Source of the DNA: JBNKHG01 sp050290225
Lineage (GTDB): Bacteria > Pseudomonadota > Gammaproteobacteria > Pseudomonadales > Cellvibrionaceae
DNA: 10,304 bases
Reading direction: 5' to 3'
Assembly (NCBI GenBank): GCA_050290225.1
Contig: JBNKHG010000082.1
Coordinates: 1-10,304, forward strand
In this document: one piece after another, positions 6,933 through 10,304 of the stretch
Position numbering within the stretch: the first letter of the stretch is position 1
Layout of the letters: the number at the start of each line of letters is the position of its first letter
The notes under the pieces: model-generated
What the model saw: the letters and a program-made list of their open reading frames with translations, nothing else
What the model was told of the DNA's origin: nothing
Databases searched by the model: none
Position numbers and translations under genes: made by a program

Positions 6933-7015
6933 GAACATCTAGGTGGATTTTTGGAATGCTGACTTAAACTATTATCGTATATTTTTGTAACATTGATGAT
7001 TGATGAGATGAGGTT

Positions 7016-8278
7016 GTGAAGAATCAATACGGTTTGACGAGTTCCCAACCCGAGCAGGTGGGCATGTCGACAGAACGGTTGGCACGCATCACCGATACAA
7101 TGCGAGAATACATTGATCGCTCGCAGGTTGCCGGTTTATTGACTGCAGTAGCACGCCGGGGCAAGGTAGTTCACTTTGAAGCCCTGGGTTATGCGGATGT
7201 GGAGAACCAGATACCCCTGTCAGCTGATACAATCTTTCGACTCTACTCCATGACAAAACCTGTTACCGCTGTAGCAGTAATGATCCTCTATGAAGAGGGC
7301 CGATTTTTCCTCGACGATCCGGTTGCAGACTATCTGCCTGAATTCAGAGACTTAAAAGTCTGGACAGATAAAGGTCTTGTCGATGCAAAACAGCCTCTAA
7401 CCATTCGCCATCTGTTAACGCATACCGGTGGAATCAGCTTTTTTCCTTTTCCGGAGAAGCCTGTTTCTGTGATGTATCGGGAAGCTGGAGTGATCTACAC
7501 CAAAGCGCGGGAAACGTTGAGTACTGAAGAGTACGTCAGAAAAATTGCAGAATTGCCGCTTACCTCGCAACCGGGCGAAAAATGGTTCTATAGCGAATCC
7601 ATGGAAGTACTCGGTCGATTAATGGAAGTTGTTTCAGGCCAATCGTATGGTGAATTTCTAAGGCACCGGATTTTCGAACCGCTCAGCATGGAGGATACGG
7701 CATTTTATGTGCCGGCAGAAAAAAGCGGGAGGCTCGCTCGGCTTTATGAAGCCGGACCTGATGGAAAAATAGTAGCCACGGATACACTCCCGCCCCCTGA
7801 TTTTATTCATCGGACAATACAACAAAACCGCTACACCCAACCACCGTCTTTCGAATCCGGTGGGACGGGTCTTGTCGGCACAGCCGCCGACTACCTTCGC
7901 TTTTCGCAAATGTTGTTGAATCAAGGCGAGTTAGACGGTGTGCGTATTCTTAGTCCGACTACGGTAAGGCTTATTCTGTCCAATCATTTGGGGCCTGAAT
8001 TTGGAGAACGGCCCTTAGCGTATATAGATCCAAGTGCTGCCCAAGGTAAAGGTTTGGGATTTGGGTTTTGCGGTCTTGTGGTGACAAATGCAATTGCTGC
8101 TGGAATAGCCGGTTCCGATGGGCAATATTCCTGGGGAGGGGCGGCTAGCACTGATTTTTGGATTGACCCTGAGCAGAAACTTATTGGCCTGGTTTTAACG
8201 CAACTTGTTCCTTCGGGGGTGAGCTTGACTACTCGTGCCCGTATGCACCAGATGACCTATCAAGCCATTTTGGATTAA
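7016..8278 (+). CDS. Serine hydrolase, beta-lactamase class C/esterase family (copy 2)
   Basis: This 420-residue protein is a paralogue of the gene at 238-1527, collinear over nearly its whole length and, by eye, more than half identical. Motifs: SMTK with Ser78 and Lys81, HLLTHTGG (132-139), YSE (192-194, one residue from the classical YSN), FESGGTGLVGTAADYLRF (279-296) and WGG (373-375). As in copy 1, there is no signal peptide. The protein starts with GTG at 7016; an AGG lies only two bases before it, so the ribosome-binding site is poor, and ATG 7064 (residue 17) would already cut into conserved sequence. It is separated from the E2 gene by 83 AT-rich bases and may have its own promoter, though I see no clear -35/-10 pair. 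It probably cleaves an ester, lactone or amide related to the substrate of copy 1; beta-lactam resistance is unlikely given the non-canonical third motif. Confidence 0.9.
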   Translation: MKNQYGLTSSQPEQVGMSTERLARITDTMREYIDRSQVAGLLTAVARRGKVVHFEALGYADVENQIPLSADTIFRLYSMTKPVTAVAVMILYEEGRFFLDDPVADYLPEFRDLKVWTDKGLVDAKQPLTIRHLLTHTGGISFFPFPEKPVSVMYREAGVIYTKARETLSTEEYVRKIAELPLTSQPGEKWFYSESMEVLGRLMEVVSGQSYGEFLRHRIFEPLSMEDTAFYVPAEKSGRLARLYEAGPDGKIVATDTLPPPDFIHRTIQQNRYTQPPSFESGGTGLVGTAADYLRFSQMLLNQGELDGVRILSPTTVRLILSNHLGPEFGERPLAYIDPSAAQGKGLGFGFCGLVVTNAIAAGIAGSDGQYSWGGAASTDFWIDPEQKLIGLVLTQLVPSGVSLTTRARMHQMTYQAILD

Positions 8279-8383
8279 TACCTGTAACTTTCCTTCGGCA
8301 AAGCCGTTGTCAAAAGAATTGTACATTCAGCTAACCCGGCACAAGTTACTCATTACTGTACTTTAAAAGTGAAGCGGACACAC

Positions 8384-9973
8384 ATGCCACTACGAACAGA
8401 TATCGACAGTGCTCGCCAGATGATGCTTCAGGGCCGCGACCTGCCCTGGCTTTTAGCACAATGGGTGGAACGCGCACCCGATAAACCCTTCCTGATCTGG
8501 GAGCCCTTTGAGGGTGCATCCTGCCAGTGGACCTATGCGGAAATTCAACGCGATAGCAAAGCCCTGGCTGCGGCTTTGCACCGGCGTGGTATCCAGCCTG
8601 GCGACCGGGTGCTGATCCACCTGGACAACAGCCCCGAATTTATCATCTGTTGGTTCGCCTGCGCCCATCTGGGCGCCATCGCCGTATCCACCAACACCCG
8701 CTCCGTCGCCCGCGATATGGAATACTTTGCCGATCATGCTGGCGTAAGCTGTGCCGTCACGCAGCCCGGTTTTGCTTCACTGGTGCATGAGTCTGCCCCG
8801 GCAATCCAATTTATGGTGGTAACGGACAACAATGCGGGCACGTCGGCCGACGTACCCAATGTTCCCCATCTGTCCTTCGCCGAACTGTTGGCGGAACCCG
8901 GCGATTTCGCGCAACGCCCCACCGACCCCATGGCGGACCTGGGTATTCAGTACACCTCTGGCACCACCTCCCGCCCCAAAGCCGTGCTCTGGACCCATGC
9001 CAATGTCATCTGGGGAGCTCAGGTCAATGCGTCCCATATGAAACTGAGGCATGAAGATGTCACCCTGATCACTATGCCGCTGTTCCATACCAATGCTCAG
9101 TCCTATTCTTTGCTGGGCAGCCTTTGGGTGGGCGGCACCATCGTATTGCAGCCCAAATTCTCCGCCTCGCGGTTCTGGGCTGTTTCGTTAAAACACCAGG
9201 TTACCTGGTGCTCTATGGTGTATTTCTGTGTTAATGCTCTGCTAAAACAACCCGTTCCAGAAAAGCATACCTACCGCTTTTGGGGCCTGGGCATACATGT
9301 ACCGGACATTGACCGGCACTTCAAGCTCACCACCCTGGGTTGGTGGGGAATGACCGAAACCGTGACTCATGGCATTGTCGGTGACCTGGAGCATCCCGGG
9401 CCTCACTTAACCATGGGAAGGGCAGCAGCGGAATACGCCATTCGTATTTGCCACCCGGACGGCACATGGATTCAACCGGGGGAGCAAGGCCGCTTGTTTA
9501 TCCGCGGCGTACGCGGCATCAACCTGTTCAAGGAGTACTTCAACAATCCCGAAGCTACCGCCAAGAGTTTTGACGAAGACGGCTGGTTGGATACCGGCGA
9601 TATCGTTGGCATGGATGGGGAAGGCAACCTCTTTTTTAAAGACCGCGACAAAGACATGTTAAAAGTTGGCGGGGAGAATGTAGCCGCCTCGGAAGTGGAA
9701 GCTGTAATCCTGGAAACCGGCTGGGTGAGTGAATGTGCCGTTGTGGGTCAAAAACACACCATGCTGGATGAAGTCCCGGTGGCTTTTGTGATACCCCATG
9801 ACGATGCGCCTGAAGCACTCAAACAAAATATTATCGACGTTTGCCGAAACAGACTGGCGGACTTCAAGGTCGTACGGGATGTTCATGTCGTCGACGCACT
9901 GCCGCGTTCCACGCTGGAAAAAATCGCCAAGAACAAACTGCGAGAACAACTGCCGGAAATCGTTGAGGGATAG
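8384..9973 (+). CDS. AMP-forming acyl-CoA ligase (CaiC-like)
   Basis: The enzyme (529 residues) activates a carboxylic acid to its CoA thioester through an acyl-adenylate. Motifs in order: P-loop YTSGTTSRPK (190-199), GMTET (322-326), GWLDTGD with the ribose-binding Asp406, the hinge region KDRDKDMLKVGGENV (419-433), and the C-terminal PRSTLEKIAK with catalytic Lys513. The Ser in place of the common Gly in SGTTSRPK and the overall layout resemble crotonobetaine/carnitine-CoA ligase (CaiC) and related cluster-associated ligases. All catalytic residues expected are present. ATG 8384 is preferred over the in-frame GTG 8369, but neither has a strong ribosome-binding site. The gene lies 105 bases after the second hydrolase, with no clear promoter or terminator between them. 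It most likely activates an acid released by the hydrolases or formed later in the pathway; the substrate is unknown. Confidence 0.93.
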   Translation: MPLRTDIDSARQMMLQGRDLPWLLAQWVERAPDKPFLIWEPFEGASCQWTYAEIQRDSKALAAALHRRGIQPGDRVLIHLDNSPEFIICWFACAHLGAIAVSTNTRSVARDMEYFADHAGVSCAVTQPGFASLVHESAPAIQFMVVTDNNAGTSADVPNVPHLSFAELLAEPGDFAQRPTDPMADLGIQYTSGTTSRPKAVLWTHANVIWGAQVNASHMKLRHEDVTLITMPLFHTNAQSYSLLGSLWVGGTIVLQPKFSASRFWAVSLKHQVTWCSMVYFCVNALLKQPVPEKHTYRFWGLGIHVPDIDRHFKLTTLGWWGMTETVTHGIVGDLEHPGPHLTMGRAAAEYAIRICHPDGTWIQPGEQGRLFIRGVRGINLFKEYFNNPEATAKSFDEDGWLDTGDIVGMDGEGNLFFKDRDKDMLKVGGENVAASEVEAVILETGWVSECAVVGQKHTMLDEVPVAFVIPHDDAPEALKQNIIDVCRNRLADFKVVRDVHVVDALPRSTLEKIAKNKLREQLPEIVEG

Positions 9974-9981
9974 AATACATT

Positions 9982-10020
9982 GGCGTGGATCGGGCCGAGC
10001 TTGCACGGGCTCGCCACGCC
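9982..10020. other. GC-rich hairpin after the ligase gene
   Basis: GGCGTGG (9982-9988) pairs perfectly with CCACGCC (10014-10020), and CGAGC (9996-10000) pairs with GCTCG (10009-10013). The two stems are continuous on the 3' side and separated by a seven-base bulge on the 5' side. No T-run follows, so it is not a standard intrinsic terminator. It may still stabilise or end the transcript nine bases after the ligase stop, or be a REP-like palindrome, since a transposase-like remnant follows directly. Confidence 0.55.
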
Positions 10021-10034
10021 GCTTCTGGCCATGT

Positions 10035-10298
10035 ATGCCAATAGATAGCGTAACAAATAGGATACCCAGTCTGCTTGACTACGGTAAGCACGATTCCATC
10101 GCCGCCGATTTGCCCGACATGGTGTCGCGATTGGGCATTAATCCGGATAACTGGCTGGAGCACATCCGGCAATTCGGCAGGCGCTATGCCGCCTGCGTGG
10201 GAAATCGGGCGTCGATTGAAAATTTCGCCCACCACCGGAACCGGCGATGGGGGAAGGGCGTGGGCTTTGCCAGTGCGGCGTATCTGGATGTTGCGTAG
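10035..10298 (+). pseudogene. C-terminal remnant resembling an IS200-like/REP-associated transposase
   Basis: An 87-codon frame (ATG 10035 to TAG 10296) contains RLGINPDNWLEHIRQFGRR (32-50), followed by a VG (55-56) and a positively charged end with RRWGKG (70-75). This layout, a short helix ending in a P..W, an aromatic-rich helix and VG, matches the C-terminal part of IS200-like Y1 transposases of the REP-associated type as I remember them; no database check was possible. The catalytic HUH and tyrosine parts are absent, and the upstream 60 bases do not continue the homology in any frame, so it is a decayed or truncated copy. It marks the right end of the catabolic cluster as a site of past element activity. 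Confidence 0.4.
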
Positions 10299-10304
10299 GC
10301 TCTA

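Noticed and set aside
6933..7015. AT-rich gap before the second hydrolase as a promoter
   Set aside because: TATATT- and TATTAT-like -10 boxes occur, but no -35 match is found at a spacing near 17 bases.
8279..8383. Promoter or terminator between the second hydrolase and the ligase
   Set aside because: Only a four-base-pair CGGC/GCCG hairpin without a T-run and scattered TTG triplets are visible, which is not enough for either call.

Overview
The window looks like an accessory catabolic island of a Gram-negative bacterium. The GC content is moderate, Shine-Dalgarno sites are of the usual kind, and the genes are packed in one direction as in Proteobacteria. A marine gammaproteobacterium is my best guess, but that is an impression, not something the sequence proves. 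All protein genes are on the + strand.

Left edge (1-136): the 3' end of a group II intron, with a complete 34-nt domain V and a domain VI hairpin. Positions 137-267 hold no gene.

Main cluster (about 238-6932), in tight spacing: a SxxK serine hydrolase (beta-lactamase class C/esterase fold); a short-chain dehydrogenase; a 51-codon stump of a 2-oxoacid dehydrogenase E1-alpha gene that overlaps the SDR stop codon; a spinster-like MFS transporter; a complete E1-alpha and E1-beta pair of the acetoin/pyruvate dehydrogenase type; a free-standing 79-residue lipoyl protein; and a separate E2 catalytic core. The two E2 parts lie in the same frame, separated by one TGA. No peripheral-subunit-binding domain and no E3 (dihydrolipoamide dehydrogenase) gene is present here, so E3 would have to come from elsewhere.

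Right part (7016-9973): a second serine hydrolase, clearly paralogous to the first, then an AMP-forming acyl-CoA ligase. The window ends with a GC-rich hairpin and an 87-codon remnant that resembles the C-terminus of an IS200-like/REP-associated transposase.

Working model (inference): the transporter imports a substrate, the hydrolases open an ester, lactone or amide, and the SDR oxidises the released alcohol. The TPP/lipoyl complex then cleaves a 2-oxoacid or diketone to an acyl-CoA, and the ligase activates a free carboxylic acid. The substrate cannot be read from the sequence. Mobile-element traces at both ends and the broken E1-alpha copy suggest that the cluster was assembled by rearrangement.
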